A stretch of 14,135 nt of DNA from NCBI GenBank assembly GCA_030844625.1, contig JAUUNJ010000031.1:1-14135 (forward strand), read 5' to 3'. This document shows positions 13,077 through 14,135 of this stretch, piece by piece. The stretch comes from Roseburia sp. GTDB taxonomy: Bacteria; Bacillota; Clostridia; Lachnospirales; Lachnospiraceae. Positions within the stretch are counted from its first letter, which is position 1; every line of letters starts with the position of its first letter. The notes beneath the pieces are model-generated. The model made no database searches. It was not told the DNA's origin and was given only the letters and a program-made list of their open reading frames with translations. The translations under genes were made by a program, and so were the position numbers.

Positions 13077-14135
13077 TTATATTTTGCGGTTATCAATTAC
13101 ACGAATAGCTTTACCTTCGGAACGAGCAATGGTTTTTGGCTGTACAAGAGTAACTTTTGCATAAATACCGAGCATACTCTTAAGTGCAGAAACAATCTCT
13201 TTTTCTTTCTTTTCAATGGCGCTGACTGTGTCAGAGAACATTTCCGGAGTCATTTCAACTTTAACTTCCAAAGTATCACTATTGTTTATACGGTCTACCA
13301 CTAATTGGTAATTGGATGGCATACCCTGTTTTATAAGAACTTCTTCTACCTGTGAAGGATAAACATTAACGCCCTTAATAATAAGCATATCATCGGTTCT
13401 TCCCATAAGTCTGTGAATACGGGCATGGGTACGTCCGCATTTACATTTTTCATGGGTAATGTATGTAATATCTTTGGTGCGGTATCTGATGAGAGGAAAT
13501 GCCTCCTTGGCAAAACTTGTAAATACCAGTTCACCAATCTGTCCGTCAGGAACCGGTTCTAATGTTTCGGGATCTACAATTTCTGGAATAAAGTAATCCT
13601 CACATATATGCATACCGTCCTGCTCCTGACATTCAAAGGAAACACCAGGTCCTTCAATTTCTGTTAAGCCATAAATGTCGTATGCCCTAATTCCCAGCCT
13701 GTTTTGAATATCATCTCTCATTTCTTCGGACCAGGCTTCTGCCCCGAAAATACCGGCTTTTAATTTAATCTGGTCTTTAATTCCTCTTTCTTCAATAGAT
13801 TCAGCCAGATAAGCAGCATAAGATGGCGTACAACATAAAATGGTGGAACCTAAATCGGTCATAAATTGCAACTGTCTGTCTGTGTTACCTGATGACATAG
13901 GAAGTGTAAGGCACCCGACTTTGTGAGAACCTCCGTTTAAACCCGGACCTCCTGTAAATAAACCATAACCATAACTTACATGGCAGACATCTTCATTGGT
14001 TCCGCCGGCAGCAACAATTGCTCTGGCACATCCATTTTCCCAGTTGTCAATGTCTTTGTGCGTATAAAAATCAACAACTCTTCTTCCGGTAGTTCCGGAT
14101 GTGGACTGAATACGTACACAGTCCTGAAGAGGAAT
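13077..14135 (-). CDS. paaK: Phenylacetate-CoA ligase, 5' part outside the window
   Basis: The frame stays open to the window edge: 352 codons are visible, and family members have about 430, so roughly 80 N-terminal residues are missing. An internal Met at 13898 is not the real start. Visible motifs, counted from the first codon at 14135: RIQSTSGTTGRRVV (8-21), the ATP-binding loop of adenylate-forming enzymes; YDIYGLTE (152-159), the A5-type motif; PLIRYRTKD (214-222); and LMGRTDDMLIIKGVNVYPSQVEE (243-265), the hinge and C-terminal lid. KCKCGRTHARIHR is typical of PaaK. The enzyme joins phenylacetate or similar aryl acids to CoA with ATP. In fermenting anaerobes the role is often with indolepyruvate/phenylpyruvate oxidation rather than aerobic degradation. 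It is followed by the ACT gene. Confidence 0.93.
   Translation of the reverse strand: MPLQDCVRIQSTSGTTGRRVVDFYTHKDIDNWENGCARAIVAAGGTNEDVCHVSYGYGLFTGGPGLNGGSHKVGCLTLPMSSGNTDRQLQFMTDLGSTILCCTPSYAAYLAESIEERGIKDQIKLKAGIFGAEAWSEEMRDDIQNRLGIRAYDIYGLTEIEGPGVSFECQEQDGMHICEDYFIPEIVDPETLEPVPDGQIGELVFTSFAKEAFPLIRYRTKDITYITHEKCKCGRTHARIHRLMGRTDDMLIIKGVNVYPSQVEEVLIKQGMPSNYQLVVDRINNSDTLEVKVEMTPEMFSDTVSAIEKKEKEIVSALKSMLGIYAKVTLVQPKTIARSEGKAIRVIDNRKI

Noticed and set aside
13077..13898. A complete 273-residue ligase-like protein starting at Met 13898
   Set aside because: The frame is open to the window edge and encodes the essential STSGTTG ATP-binding loop upstream of that Met, so this is an internal Met of a larger gene.
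1..14135. CRISPR arrays, insertion sequences, integrases, tRNA or rRNA genes
   Set aside because: No regularly spaced repeats, transposase or integrase motifs, or tRNA-like cloverleaf sequences were seen on reading both strands.

Overview
The window looks like chromosomal DNA of a low-GC anaerobic Firmicute, most likely a Lachnospiraceae-type Clostridium. The reasons are AT-rich codon use, strong AAGGAGG ribosome binding sites, a T-box riboswitch, a YtrA-type GntR/ABC operon, the rpsF-ssb-rpsR operon, and a phenylacetate-CoA ligase/ACT pair typical of gut anaerobes. Genes run on the + strand up to about 12.6 kb. The last 1.5 kb is on the - strand and converges on a shared terminator.

Layout. 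(1) 1-2194: a non-coding stretch with a perfect 12-bp hairpin, a secreted Ig-like/NlpC-P60 cell wall hydrolase, and a DUF951 gene whose start overlaps its stop, closed by a terminator. (2) 2207-4195: a self-contained GntR(YtrA)-ABC ATPase-permease operon. Its promoter is covered by a perfect 16-bp inverted repeat made of four copies of one 8-mer. (3) 4196-5498: the conserved rpsF-ssb-rpsR operon (S6, single-strand DNA binding protein, S18) and its terminator. (4) 5552-7367: a promoter, a complete tryptophan T-box (specifier UGG, tRNA-end-binding UGGC, competing antiterminator and terminator) and a stand-alone TrpB2-type tryptophan synthase beta chain. (5) 7402-10731: a promoter and a two-gene envelope glycosylation operon, with a GT-C membrane protein and a GtrB/CsbB-like polyprenyl-phosphate glycosyltransferase. 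(6) 10770-12626: an ECF-like sigma factor, a one-pass membrane protein that is probably its anti-sigma factor, and a lipoprotein, ending at a bidirectional terminator. (7) 12633-14135, - strand: a protein with two ACT domains and the 3' part of a phenylacetate-CoA ligase gene cut by the window end.

Most of the window is recognisable. The better-supported points of interest are the four-half-site operator, the T-box control of a lone trpB2, the incomplete-looking glycosylation pair, and the sigma/anti-sigma/lipoprotein unit whose signal and targets are unknown. I see no CRISPR array, IS element, integrase, tRNA or rRNA gene, and no clearly new multi-gene system.
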